DNA from: a virus
IMG/VR virus record: IMGVR_UViG_3300033571_011269
Location: 1-53,012 of that record
Reading direction: 5' to 3' (one strand)
DNA length: 53,012 nucleotides
Part shown: piece by piece, positions 38,101 to 46,440 of the stretch
How the letters are laid out: each line of letters opens with the position of its first letter
Position numbering within the stretch: the stretch's first letter is position 1
Notes under the pieces: generated by a model
The model's database searches: none
Told to the model about the DNA's origin: nothing
The model's input: only the letters and a program-made list of their open reading frames with translations
Made by a program: the position numbers and the translations under genes

Positions 38101-38369
38101 ATCATGTCGAGCGCGGTCTGGGTCTTGGCTGCAGCCGCGCCTGTCTCCTTGTCCTCGGCAGCCTCAACGGTCGCAGCCGCCTTGCGCTCGGCGATGTCCG
38201 CGTCTGCGGCTGCCTTGCGCGCGTCTGCCTCTGCCTTCGCCGTATCGGCGGCAGACTTGCGCGGCGCGTTCGGAGCTTCGGCCTCGGCCACCGTGGTCTC
38301 GGCGGCGCTCTTGCGCTCCTTCACGTTGGGCACCGGATCAAACTCGTCGAAAGTGAGCGGTTCAGGCAT
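35166..38369 (-). CDS. Large internal virion / DNA ejection protein (1067 aa)
   Basis: ATG at 38369, six bases after AGGAGG (a GTG one codon earlier is less likely). The N-terminal about 90 residues are an Ala/Glu/Lys coiled coil; several Gly/Ala-rich hydrophobic stretches follow (for example VGDVAGGVGTMLAGAYGGIK, PPWMLAAGLGAGVAALPYSR) that could insert into membranes. A module beginning with GFTSE (about 325) seems to recur near 945 (GWGDEIEASMRAL) with Y, R and Gly-rich parts. It fits podovirus internal core or ejection proteins that form a trans-envelope channel. Contains GYKRGGQV. Confidence 0.75.
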   Translation of the reverse strand: MPEPLTFDEFDPVPNVKERKSAAETTVAEAEAPNAPRKSAADTAKAEADARKAAADADIAERKAAATVEAAEDKETGAAAAKTQTALDMMNYLGQIQAVRDAISTGRATGPFAQLTGGVFSSDAADLQAQLEALKSPIVLKALQDARKGSAAGATGFGALVNRELNLLASKLGTLDAKAKPETLLRTLEAIEQQYRRSIAAVAGYDPDTPEGAVLAGLEPPEGTEPPIPEGEIGAGEWSSNPELRGVDAAVTSMVKAGRSPEQIRAWLNQYQEGLGDKAANIEANIQYFKQTGKDPSVTIERSFTPSDPTLISQLADNPVGAGIVAAGDQALSGFTSELAAGELSGPEYEKNAAVQRGLRAKYPTASAVGDVAGGVGTMLAGAYGGIKAGMRLPSFLEGAGQEALYGFGSGEPNERLANAAFSATTAPVTNLIGKPVSDIAGNLLRGADPKRAVLAEKYGINLTPGQLTGREGTERTVAGLPIAGPQVSARRNESLEQFNKATFDEALAPLGASTNGVGQRGVAEAQQIVSDAYEQALGGRTFQIDTNFLQVVQGKPYADLVRMKGNLGPKAAGEVDRILREINNGGAVDGRAWQQARRQLVDLQGNPEIKNDISGDAVRNSLGDIIDGFDDLVARQAPEALDMYTSANAAYRNLKIVERAVEYAPDGALFGPNNLRSATRINSQKFGGKSASARGDRPFNELTQAALDVVPNKVDDVTLSGRLIAPAAGAGGFGAIAATSAFANPEKTDKDEDPGFVPPWMLAAGLGAGVAALPYSRFGNRAIGASMLGGRSDRQRMLGDLIQNYAPAALRGAVLRSDSEMGAPMPAEFDYASVGAPELRTLMEQAAANTDAMAPIEGPVGGFEADLGGAPVMIGGRPVRYDEATGKYYDEETGEEMVGYKRGGQVRGNAPDWRGRARSAGQGVAFGWGDEIEASMRALAQLDPAAYRREVARIRAQQQAYENANPLESLAFEGAGAVATGFIPGMQGATGAKLASLAARAPRAARAAAVAGETALYGAGAADSVRDIPRSIRDEALFAVPMYGAAEGARYGVGRYRARRAARRAR

Positions 38370-39043
38370 CACATGCCTCCTTGCAAGTATTCAGACGCAG
38401 GCACGTTGAACTTGCGCTCGAAGTTCTTCGCGGTGATGCGTTTCGCTTCCGGTGTGTTATTCGGGTCGGCCATGTATGCCACAAGGGCCTCGACCGCGCC
38501 AGACGGCGGCGGGGCGATTTCGGTGCCCGTATCCATGTCGTGCAGCCTGCCGGTGATGGGGCTGAAACCCGTGCGACGCTTCGGCGCCTTGGCCAGCGGC
38601 CCGTAGACGCGCATCAGATCGGCATAGCCCTTGCGCTCGGTCTCAAGCGCATCGAGGTCTAGCTCGGCGCTGTTGTCCGCGTACCCTTGTTGCAGTTTGG
38701 CGAGGGCTTCCGAACGTCGCTCTTCAGCCGTGCGTTGCGCTGTGGCGGCCTCGCCCAGCACGGGCACGATGTTGCTGAGCGTGCCCGCGATGCCGCGGTA
38801 CGGCTTCGGGGACAGGAACGCGCGCGACATGGCGAACATCTGCTCTGCGCGGCTGGGCGCGCCGAAACGCGCCGCGCGGATGATCTCCTCGGCTTGCCGC
38901 AGCCGCTCGGCGCGCGACTGCTGCAACGCCGTGCGGGCGGCTGCGGACTTGCCTTGCAGGCCAATGTACTGCTGGGTCAGCTGCTTGAGCATGCCCGCGG
39001 CTTCGCCCGGATCGAAGTCCGTCATGGTGTCTTCGTCTTCCAT
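38369..39043 (-). CDS. Internal virion protein, small (224 aa)
   Basis: ATG at 39043 in an ATGA overlap. Helical throughout, with a long charged coiled coil (about 30-65) and PKPYRGIAGTLSNIVPVLGE, a pattern seen in podovirus injection-type proteins. Ends ASEYLQGGM, a YxxGG motif. Position between glycine-rich and large ejection proteins supports a role in DNA delivery. Confidence 0.65.
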   Translation of the reverse strand: MEDEDTMTDFDPGEAAGMLKQLTQQYIGLQGKSAAARTALQQSRAERLRQAEEIIRAARFGAPSRAEQMFAMSRAFLSPKPYRGIAGTLSNIVPVLGEAATAQRTAEERRSEALAKLQQGYADNSAELDLDALETERKGYADLMRVYGPLAKAPKRRTGFSPITGRLHDMDTGTEIAPPPSGAVEALVAYMADPNNTPEAKRITAKNFERKFNVPASEYLQGGM

Positions 39044-40161
39044 CAGCCACCCCCGCGGAGGAGTTCGAGGAGGCCACCTGCACCGCTCAGGATGCCGCCA
39101 ATCGTCTCGGCAGTCCCCGGTCTGTACTGCGCAGGCTGGCCCGAAGGGACGACGCCGACAGACTGGGTCGCCGTCGGGATGCCCTGCGCCGCGCCGCGGA
39201 ACGTCGCCAACGCCGCGTCGATCTGCTCCTGCGGGTAGTTCTGCTGCCGCAGGAAGTCCTCGTACGCCGTGTCGAGGTTGCGCTGCGCCTGACCCTGCTG
39301 CTGCTGCCCAACACCGCCCAGCGCGCCCGCACCGGCGAGGCCCAGCTGCTGCTGCATCTGGCCCAGACCCGCGAGTTGCTGCGCACCGCCAAGCTGCATG
39401 TTCCGGTCAGCGTTGGCGAAGCCGCCCACCGTGCTGGCGAGAGCGCCCATGCGCGACAGGTCACCGCTGGCGAGGTTGGCCGCCTCGCCGTAGCCGCTAC
39501 GCAACGCCTCTGTCTGGCGCGCGAGGATGTCGTCGCCGACATCGCGAACCGCGCGTGCGGTATCCGTAAGCATGCCCGACGGAGCAGCCCCGCCGGGAGC
39601 GCGGCTGCCGTAGCCCAGCTGGCCCGCGGAGATGTAGCGCCCCTCGATCTCGGGCATGATCCGCTCGCGGAGATTGCGCGTCCCAAGCTCACCGATGCGA
39701 TCGACAACCCCGTTGATGTACGGGTTCATGTACGCGCCGATGTTACCAACGCTCGAGCCGCTGGCCTGATTGATCAGCGGCTGCGCGGTGCCTAGCGCCC
39801 CCGGCGCAGCCATCGCGCCCTGCGTCGCCTGTGTCGCTTGCGTCAGCGCGGGCTGGAAAGACTGCGCGGCCTGCCCGACCTGTTGGAAAGACTGTTGCTG
39901 CGTCGGCGAGAACTCGGCGACACGCGGCATGGGCGGCAGCGGGAAGGGCCGCACCATGAGCGCCTGCTGATTGGCCAACAGGTCACGCGCGTAGTTGGTG
40001 TACCACTCGGGGAGGATGGTCTGGCCCTGCGTAGCTTGCAGCGCAGAGCCTTGCGGGATCTGCCGCCCTTCGGTCAGGAACGAGCCAATGTTGAAGCCGC
40101 CGCCCGACGTGCTACCCCCCGGCGTGGCGTTCATTACGGACATGGTCGGTGCGAGAGCCAT
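39043..40161 (-). CDS. Internal virion protein, Gln/Ala/Gly-rich (372 aa)
   Basis: ATG at 40161 with AGGAGG nine bases upstream. Gln-rich helices (QSFQQVGQAAQSFQPALTQA) alternate with Gly stretches. A conserved core, YMNPYINGVVDRIGELGTRN, then ISAGQLGYGSR, recurs in podovirus structural proteins encoded beside ejection proteins. The C-terminus is hydrophobic/glycine-rich (GGILSGAGGLLELLRGGG). Likely an ejected inner-core component. Confidence 0.7.
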   Translation of the reverse strand: MALAPTMSVMNATPGGSTSGGGFNIGSFLTEGRQIPQGSALQATQGQTILPEWYTNYARDLLANQQALMVRPFPLPPMPRVAEFSPTQQQSFQQVGQAAQSFQPALTQATQATQGAMAAPGALGTAQPLINQASGSSVGNIGAYMNPYINGVVDRIGELGTRNLRERIMPEIEGRYISAGQLGYGSRAPGGAAPSGMLTDTARAVRDVGDDILARQTEALRSGYGEAANLASGDLSRMGALASTVGGFANADRNMQLGGAQQLAGLGQMQQQLGLAGAGALGGVGQQQQGQAQRNLDTAYEDFLRQQNYPQEQIDAALATFRGAAQGIPTATQSVGVVPSGQPAQYRPGTAETIGGILSGAGGLLELLRGGG

Positions 40162-42023
40162 TACGCGAGGCCTCCTTGGAGATACTGTTCAGGCTGCTTG
40201 GCGTCGTGGCTGAAGCCACCCTTAGCGAGTTGGGCGCCCTTGTGCTTGCGGATGTTCACACGGAACGCGTCAAGGCGATCCGCGCCAGCCTCGGTCGAAC
40301 CGTCGCCGAGCAGGGCCACGGTCTCTGCGTCAATGACGTACTCGCCGTCGCTGAGCAAGGCGGGGATGTCGTCGCTGCGGCCCGTGCCGGGGCCGTCGAC
40401 GGCGAACGATTCGCCGCCAACCTCACCGCCCTCGGCGTAGCCGGTGTAGGCTTGGCTGGTGTTGGGTTGGCCTTGCGGGACGTAGTTGAAGAAGCTCTGG
40501 CTGGGGCCGTAGCCGTACCGCGTCCAGTCCTGATTGACAGGGCGCGGCGCGAAGTTGTCAGCGGCTCCCGGCATAGTAGGCGCGCCAAGACTACCACCGA
40601 AACCGGAGCCGAGGCCGCCACCCAAGCCCCCGGGGATGACGCCGTTGGTCTGGCGACCACCGCCCTCGAGCAGGCTGCCTATGGTGCCGATGCCGAGGCC
40701 TGCGAGGCGGAGATAATCCACAAGGTCTAGGTTGTCGAAGATGCCGTCGCCTTTCGGCTTCTGCGGCGTCTGCAGGCCGTTGGCCGTACCACCGGCTGTC
40801 GTCGGGATCGACCCGATCGGGGGCAGCGGAACAGCGAGCGGGTCGTTGACCGGCGGGTTGGGCCTGTCTTGCACGACGATTTCGTTCAAGTTGCCCGAAG
40901 TGTCGTAGCCAAGGCCCGCGCCAGCTGCGCCTGCCGCACCCGCAGGGTTCACCGGCGGAGGTGTGGTTCCGGTGAGCACAAGATCACCTTGCTCGTTGCG
41001 GTAGGGCCCACTCTGGTTTTGGGCAGACGTGCCGCCGAAATCGGTAAGCGCGCCACCTGCGGCAGAGCCAAGGCCCGCGCCAAGCGCCGTACCCAGACCA
41101 GTACCCGCAGCGTTGCCCAGCACCGTGATGCCGCCGAGACCAGCGGCGTTGAGGCCCGCCTGAGCCATCGGCGTCGCGCCCGCGACACTACCGGCAACGC
41201 TTCCGCCGACCCCACCGCTGGGTGACGCGCCGAGAAAGGGCGCGCCGCCGACAGCAGACAGGCCGCCTGCCGCAACGCCAGAGAGGCCCGCGCGCAGCAG
41301 CGTGTCTTTCAGCGATCGGCCCTGCGCCACGCTGGAGAGAGCGGAACCACCCGCTGAGCCGAGACCAGCGCCAAGGGCACCGCCCAGAACACCCCCGACG
41401 CCGGGGAGCAAGAACGCGCCAGCGACGGGCAAAGCGACGTCTAAGACCCCGCCCAACTGATCCATGAGGGTGGTGGGGTTGTTTTCGCCTACGCGCTCCC
41501 ACTGCCCGGTCGCCGGGTCGAGACGCTCGACGCCCCAATTGGCGCCCTTCCCAGACATGTTGAGTTTTGAGGCAGCGTTTCGCACGCCCATAAGCCCCTC
41601 AAGGCCCGTGCCTTCAGCCACGACGCTGTTCCCACCACGCTCGTCGGTGAGGCGGTACTGCGCATTTGGATCGGCTGCGATAAAACCGCTGGCAGTATCG
41701 CCGAGGCCCGCGGAGTGCCGCCAGCCGCGTTCATCGTTGAGATAGACGCCCTGCTGGCCGTCTCGGGTAGCCAGACCCGTTGGCGTTAAACCGTAATACG
41801 CACCCACCTCGGGGCTGATTGTTCGCCCCGCAGCGCCGGGTGCTGTACTCAAAATAGACCCCAATGCTTCCGATGTGAGGCCGTCGGGAAACATATCTGA
41901 AAGACTGGGCGCTGCCATAATCGGCGGTGCGGACGGACGGATCGAGGGCAACTGCCCGACAAAGGCAGGGCCGCCACGCTCTTGAGACATAAGGGACGGC
42001 GAGAAGCCGGGAACGTACACCAT
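40161..42023 (-). CDS. Internal virion protein with glycine-zipper region and conserved C-terminal module (620 aa)
   Basis: ATG at 42023 (GAGGAT ten bases upstream). Residues about 195-345 are glycine/alanine-rich with membrane-active glycine zippers (GVGGVLGGALGAGLGSAGG). The C-terminal module, about 535-620, has GYAEGGEVGGESFAVDGPGT, RSDDIPALLSDGEYVIDAET and ends EQYLQGGLA; the SDGEYVID unit is common in podovirus internal virion or tape-measure-like proteins. Likely part of the channel or core ejected with DNA. Confidence 0.7.
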   Translation of the reverse strand: MVYVPGFSPSLMSQERGGPAFVGQLPSIRPSAPPIMAAPSLSDMFPDGLTSEALGSILSTAPGAAGRTISPEVGAYYGLTPTGLATRDGQQGVYLNDERGWRHSAGLGDTASGFIAADPNAQYRLTDERGGNSVVAEGTGLEGLMGVRNAASKLNMSGKGANWGVERLDPATGQWERVGENNPTTLMDQLGGVLDVALPVAGAFLLPGVGGVLGGALGAGLGSAGGSALSSVAQGRSLKDTLLRAGLSGVAAGGLSAVGGAPFLGASPSGGVGGSVAGSVAGATPMAQAGLNAAGLGGITVLGNAAGTGLGTALGAGLGSAAGGALTDFGGTSAQNQSGPYRNEQGDLVLTGTTPPPVNPAGAAGAAGAGLGYDTSGNLNEIVVQDRPNPPVNDPLAVPLPPIGSIPTTAGGTANGLQTPQKPKGDGIFDNLDLVDYLRLAGLGIGTIGSLLEGGGRQTNGVIPGGLGGGLGSGFGGSLGAPTMPGAADNFAPRPVNQDWTRYGYGPSQSFFNYVPQGQPNTSQAYTGYAEGGEVGGESFAVDGPGTGRSDDIPALLSDGEYVIDAETVALLGDGSTEAGADRLDAFRVNIRKHKGAQLAKGGFSHDAKQPEQYLQGGLA

Positions 42024-42256
42024 CAACCTCTATCCTCAAGCATCGGATACACGCGCATGGCCCAGTCGCGCCAGTCCGAAAACGTAGAAGGATCAGGAAG
42101 GGTGCGCTGCGTAAAAGGCGACGCGCGTACTACCCCAATAGCCCAATCTTGCCACTTGGTCTCCTCGGGAGGTGTCCCGAACGACCAAGCATCGCCGACA
42201 GCCAGTATAGTCGAAGACGCCCAGTCTTGCCAAGACATTCCTCGCGGATCGATCAT
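42023..42256 (-). CDS. Small protein with three WxDWA repeats (77 aa)
   Basis: ATG at 42256 overlaps the endonuclease stop. WQDWA at residues 9-13 and 35-39 and WRDWA at 62-66 mark three repeats of about 26 residues, each followed by a hydrophobic strand or helix. A peptide with evenly spaced aromatic DWA units looks like a structural linker between internal protein and tail hub. No family name known to me. Confidence 0.65.
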   Translation of the reverse strand: MIDPRGMSWQDWASSTILAVGDAWSFGTPPEETKWQDWAIGVVRASPFTQRTLPDPSTFSDWRDWAMRVYPMLEDRG

Positions 42257-42807
42257 CCGACCATCACCCTGCCATGGCGAGGGGAATAGCCGAGGCGCTG
42301 CTCGGCCAATCTACGGGCTTCTGCGGCGTCCTCGAAGGTGGGGAACGAGCCTAGATGCCGAACCCGACCCGCCTCCCGTATGAAGGCACCCCAAATCTTG
42401 TCTCGCGAATGGAAATACACACCGTTTACGCCGGAGGAATTGTTTTGGTTACGTTTGCGGTTGCGCTGATTGGCTGTGTTGGAAACGGTTCGCAAGTTTG
42501 TGATGCGGTTGTCGCTAGGGTCGCCGTTTATGTGGTCTATCTGGTCGGAAGGCCAAACTCCGTAAGACAAGACCCACGCCAAACGGTGATTCTGGTAAAG
42601 TGTTCCTTGTATCTTAGTAGACAAATACCCTCTACTGTTCGGAGACCCGGCGACCTTGTCCGCGTGCTTGCTGTTCCACACAGCGCAAGCGTTCAACGAA
42701 ACGAAGTGTTCTTCGGGCCGCGTGCGCCAAACCAAACGGCCTGTGCTGGGAAAATACTTAAAACACGCTCTCACGTATTCGACGTCGAGTTGAATGAAAT
42801 CCGTCAC
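42253..42807 (-). CDS. HNH homing endonuclease with AP2-type DNA-binding domain
   Basis: 184 residues. The HNH part shows LAWVLSYGVWPSDQIDHING, DPSDNRITNLR and NTANQRNRKRNQNNSSGVNG (HNH_3 type); the C-terminal part, KIWGAFIREAGRVRHLGSFP followed by EDAAEARRLAE, is an AP2-like binding domain. Start and stop both overlap neighbours (ATGA on each side), so it was fitted exactly between the tail hub gene and the WxDWA gene. The A/T content is visibly higher than in neighbouring genes, a sign of recent transfer. Catalytic His residues present. Confidence 0.9.
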   Translation of the reverse strand: MTDFIQLDVEYVRACFKYFPSTGRLVWRTRPEEHFVSLNACAVWNSKHADKVAGSPNSRGYLSTKIQGTLYQNHRLAWVLSYGVWPSDQIDHINGDPSDNRITNLRTVSNTANQRNRKRNQNNSSGVNGVYFHSRDKIWGAFIREAGRVRHLGSFPTFEDAAEARRLAEQRLGYSPRHGRVMVG

Positions 42808-44582
42808 GCCACTGTCGTCCCGTCTCCCGGGCGCACGTGTGCGAGGATCTGGCCCATCTGGTAGTCGCCTCCGAGGGCGTTGCTTTCGAACCGCAGCCGC
42901 AGCTGACGCCGCTGCTCCTTGAGGTAGATGATCTGATCTTGTGGCGTGCTCGGAGTGTCGGCGAACGTCATGACAGCCCCCAAGATCTCCGGCGATCGCG
43001 CGTTTGCGCGGCCCACAACCTGAACCGTCATGTCGCCCTGCTGCACGAAGTCTGGCTCAAGCGCGGCTATGTGCAACGCGCGGTTCATCTGGCTGCTGAC
43101 AGGAAGCGAGATGTCGGAAGTTTCGAAGAACGACGGCACTGGCCGTGCGATGTTTCCGTCCACCTCGTCGAAACCCACCTCGTGAACCCACGTCTGGTAG
43201 GGGTTGACGAAGGTGACGTTGGCCGTCGCGCCATTTCCCGCCCCGCCGGTGAACGCCACGGGATTGGTCGGCGTGGTAGTGTACCGGCCCGTGTTGCTTA
43301 TAGAAACACCGGTGACGACCCCGCTCGACACCGTCGAGACCGTGACCTCCACTGGAATTGTGAAGACCCCACCCACGGCTGTCAGAACATCGCCGACCGT
43401 GTAGCCCGTGCCCCCTGCCGCGACCGCCGCGCTGACCGCAGTCGCGGCTTGCGGCGCGACGCCGGTCATGATCGGCTTCTGAAAGACCGTCGGGAAAATT
43501 CCAGCTCCCCGCCCGCCGTTCGGCAGCGGCGTGTCGTACCACGTGTTCTCGCGGACATTGTAGATCACCGCGTGGTCAGGCTCAGTGCTCTGGCCTTTCG
43601 GGAAGCACCACCAGATCTCGCCGAAGCGCGGGACTTTCAGCGCGAACACCTTCTGGCGCTGCGACACATTGAGGTTGTCGAAGAAGAAGTTGATGTTGAG
43701 ATTGTTCTCGACCTCGCGCACCACGCCGTTGAACGTCAGGAACCGGTCTACGCCAGCCCAGAAGAAGACGCCGTCGTACTCGATGACGGACGCGGCGGAG
43801 AGGATCGATGACTGGGTGCTGATGGTGTCGAACTGGAACACGGGCGTGGTGCCACCCACGAAACTGGCGCGTATCAGCGCGTCGGCTGACCATAGCAAGC
43901 CCGAGGGGCTGTTGCCCGGGCCGCCGCGTAGCGGCATCCCTCTCACGATCTTCTGGGACGTCACATAGGCGTTGCCCGCGCCGCTGCCGACATAGTTGTC
44001 GGGCGCGTTGGGCACCGACCACGCCACGTAGCCGTCGTTGCCGAAAACAAGGGTGTACGGGGCCAGCGACACCACGCCGCCCGTGGCGCTGAAATTCGCG
44101 GGCTTGTTAAGCGCAGGCACAGCGACGAGCGCCGCTGTGCCAAGAAGGTCTCCGGTGAAGATCTCGCCCCCAAGACTGTTGCAAATGCAGTCGAGGTTGG
44201 GTGCCACCTGCGCCACCAGTTGGTTGCCATCCGTCGTGTCGTACGACGTCGCGAACTGCCACAGATTGTTGAGGCTCGAGGTGAAGCCCGACGTCGGTGT
44301 GCGGTCTGTGATGAGGCTGGTGTTGAACGAAGTGTCGATGAAAAAGCGTTCGATGTGGTCGTGGGAACCCATGTGGATGTAGGTCAGCCTGTCCTGCGTG
44401 AACTCGTTGAGCGTGCGCGGCAGACCGTGAGCGAACTTGTTGATCGCGCGGTAGCCGCCAATCTTGCGCGGCAACCCCCGCTGAAAGCGGCACCAAGCAC
44501 CGTCAACGTACTGGTCACCCTCGAAGCGCGTGCCGTCGCGCTTGATGCCCGGAGAAGACCGGATGGGTATGATCTCCTCCAC
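42804..44582 (-). CDS. Tail hub/stabilisation protein (P22 gp10-like) with inserted repeat domain (592 aa)
   Basis: The body has the signature IPIRSSPGIKRDGTRFEGDQ, then WCRFQRGLPRKIGGYRA and repeated strands (YDGVFFWAGVDRFLTFNG, GEIWWCFPKG, YNVRENTWYD) typical of beta-propeller tail proteins that seal the packaged head. At about 378-460 an extra domain is inserted: GGTGYTVGDVLTAVGG, VSTVSSGVVTGVSISN and TGRYTTTPTNP, a Gly/Thr-rich unit found scattered in phage proteins. gp10-like is my best family guess; its place downstream of tail fibre-like and adaptor genes supports a tail role. Confidence 0.7.
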   Translation of the reverse strand: MEEIIPIRSSPGIKRDGTRFEGDQYVDGAWCRFQRGLPRKIGGYRAINKFAHGLPRTLNEFTQDRLTYIHMGSHDHIERFFIDTSFNTSLITDRTPTSGFTSSLNNLWQFATSYDTTDGNQLVAQVAPNLDCICNSLGGEIFTGDLLGTAALVAVPALNKPANFSATGGVVSLAPYTLVFGNDGYVAWSVPNAPDNYVGSGAGNAYVTSQKIVRGMPLRGGPGNSPSGLLWSADALIRASFVGGTTPVFQFDTISTQSSILSAASVIEYDGVFFWAGVDRFLTFNGVVREVENNLNINFFFDNLNVSQRQKVFALKVPRFGEIWWCFPKGQSTEPDHAVIYNVRENTWYDTPLPNGGRGAGIFPTVFQKPIMTGVAPQAATAVSAAVAAGGTGYTVGDVLTAVGGVFTIPVEVTVSTVSSGVVTGVSISNTGRYTTTPTNPVAFTGGAGNGATANVTFVNPYQTWVHEVGFDEVDGNIARPVPSFFETSDISLPVSSQMNRALHIAALEPDFVQQGDMTVQVVGRANARSPEILGAVMTFADTPSTPQDQIIYLKEQRRQLRLRFESNALGGDYQMGQILAHVRPGDGTTVA

Positions 44583-45782
44583 TTAGAAGACACCCCCGTC
44601 AACCGTACCCGCCGGTGCGCGGCCCAGCGCAGTCCACACGATCGCTGTGGTGGCCGCGGTGAAGAGACTGATGCCCAGCGACGAGCCGCCGAGATTGACG
44701 AGTGCGCCGCCCGCTGTCGTGGATCCGGTGCCGCCTGAAGACACGGAAATGGGCACAGCGATACCCGCCGTATCGGCGCTGACAACCGCGTTGCCATCCG
44801 AGTAGTAAATGCCGCGCGCGCCTTGCGGCACAATCAGGGGCGAGGGCTGTGCGAGGGTTTTCAGGCCCAACGTAAAGGCCCCCGTGGTGCCGTTGTCGAC
44901 CCAGTATTGCTGCACCGTCGGGGGGACGATGATCTGCATGTTCGTGGTAATAGTGCCGACGAACTTGTAGGCGATGCGATTAAGCTCCGCGCCCGAGAGC
45001 GTGTACGGGCTGGGCCGACCGGTGAGGTCGATTGCCGTGTAGTCGAACGCGAAGACAGGATCCTGCCCCAGACCGATCGTGTACCACTGCACGCCTGTGC
45101 TGACGACAATGGCGCTATCCCCCGGCTGGAGCGGCAGCGTGGCGGCGCCGTTGATATTCTCGGAGCCGCTGGGGTCGACAGTCAACAGGCCCGTGCCCGC
45201 GTTGCGCAGGTTCAGGAACCAGCCACTGCCGACAGAAGACGCCGACGGGAGGCCGAGCGTGCCGTTTGACCCGGCCCAAACGAAGGTCTCGGCGCGGTCG
45301 GACGCGCCTGCGGTGAAGTTGCTGTTGAACTCGGTCACAGGATACGTCTGCGAAAGCGTGCTGCCTGTGGCCGTCAGGCCCTGCCCTGCGAGCGCGGAAG
45401 CCTGAGCCTGAGCTGTCGTGGCTCCGTACCGGAACGTGCGCCAGACACCCGCTGCAGTCGTGTTTCCGACAAGGTAGATCTGCCACACCTCGCCTGCGGA
45501 GATGCTGAGAAGCGTGCCGCCCGCGTTGTTGAGCACGAGCACGGTGCTCGGCCCGAGATTGTTGAACAGCAGCGTCTGGCCGACACCCGTCTCGTTGGCG
45601 GGCGGCATCGTGATCGAGAACGCACCACTGGGATCGATGTCGATAATGCGTGCCGCTGGCGTGGAGCTGCCCGCTGAATCAAGCGGCCAATCCAACGCGG
45701 CGTTGGCGTCCAGTTCGAGGAGAAGGTACGACACATCCGACGGGTAGATCGTATTGCCGCCAAAGACCTGAGTGAAAGACAT
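44583..45782 (-). CDS. Tail fibre/tail-associated structural protein (399 aa)
   Basis: Begins MSFTQVFGGNTIYPSDVSYL, LLELDANAALDWPLDS and contains ARIIDIDPSGAFSITMPPAN and QTLLFNNLGPSTVLVLNNAG, a beta-rich pattern seen in phage tail or fibre-like proteins. The final 80 residues (ISVSSGGTGSTTAGGALVNL) contain the Gly-Gly-Thr-Gly collar repeat of fibre proteins. It ends one base from the hub gene start. Receptor binding is possible but unproven. Confidence 0.65.
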   Translation of the reverse strand: MSFTQVFGGNTIYPSDVSYLLLELDANAALDWPLDSAGSSTPAARIIDIDPSGAFSITMPPANETGVGQTLLFNNLGPSTVLVLNNAGGTLLSISAGEVWQIYLVGNTTAAGVWRTFRYGATTAQAQASALAGQGLTATGSTLSQTYPVTEFNSNFTAGASDRAETFVWAGSNGTLGLPSASSVGSGWFLNLRNAGTGLLTVDPSGSENINGAATLPLQPGDSAIVVSTGVQWYTIGLGQDPVFAFDYTAIDLTGRPSPYTLSGAELNRIAYKFVGTITTNMQIIVPPTVQQYWVDNGTTGAFTLGLKTLAQPSPLIVPQGARGIYYSDGNAVVSADTAGIAVPISVSSGGTGSTTAGGALVNLGGSSLGISLFTAATTAIVWTALGRAPAGTVDGGVF

Positions 45783-45786
45783 GTGA

Positions 45787-46440
45787 TTAAGCCTCCTTGC
45801 GAACCGCAGAGCGGTCGAGGATCTTGGCGAGATCTTCGCCGTTGATCATGGCCGCCGCGCGATCGTACATCGCCTGCCAAGTCTGGATGCGCTCGTCGTT
45901 CTTCAGGAACGGCGTCGCCTCCAGAAGGGTGGCGTACAGCAGCAGCTGCGGCGCGTTCTCGGTAATCCAGTTGGTCTGCACGCTCTCGTCCAGAAGCTGC
46001 GGAAGTTCGTAGTAGAGGATCTCCATAGGGTACTCGGCGCCCGGAGTGGGCACGAGGAGCCAGTGATTGAAATCGTACTCCGCGTAGAACAGCGGCTCTC
46101 CGGTCTCGGCGCTGTCAGGCCAGTACGAGCGAACGTACTCGTAGCTGCGCGCGTAGACCGTCTTCCGCGTGTTGTTGGCCGAACCCGTGCCGATGTTGAT
46201 CGAGACCGTGTCCCGCCAACGATCGGGCTTGGCGACGACAGATTCACCGACTGTCGTCGTCGTGGTTACGACGTTGATGAAGCCTTGGATCTTCAACTCG
46301 GTCGCAATGCGCCGCTCGGCGAGCGTGATCAGGCGGGGGAGCTGTTCGAAGACGGCGGGATCAGCCGCCAGCGAAGTGCCGCGCTCTAGGTAGCGCCGCA
46401 CGTCCTGCCGCAGGCTGTCGTAGGTCATAGTCTCAGCCAT
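45787..46440 (-). CDS. Adaptor (head-tail connector) protein, SU10-like
   Basis: About 217 residues from the ATG at 46440 (an ATG two codons earlier at 46446 has GGAA nearby and is an alternative). Family-like pattern: MTYDSLRQDVRRYLERGTSL, then LPRLITLAERRIATELK, KPDRWRDTVSIN, FYAEYDFNHWLLVPTP and YATLLEATPFLKND. SU10/KT-type adaptors bind the portal and start the tail. Standard position near tail genes. The C-terminal helix ends IIDRSAVRKEA-like, unremarkable. Confidence 0.75.
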   Translation of the reverse strand: MAETMTYDSLRQDVRRYLERGTSLAADPAVFEQLPRLITLAERRIATELKIQGFINVVTTTTTVGESVVAKPDRWRDTVSINIGTGSANNTRKTVYARSYEYVRSYWPDSAETGEPLFYAEYDFNHWLLVPTPGAEYPMEILYYELPQLLDESVQTNWITENAPQLLLYATLLEATPFLKNDERIQTWQAMYDRAAAMINGEDLAKILDRSAVRKEA

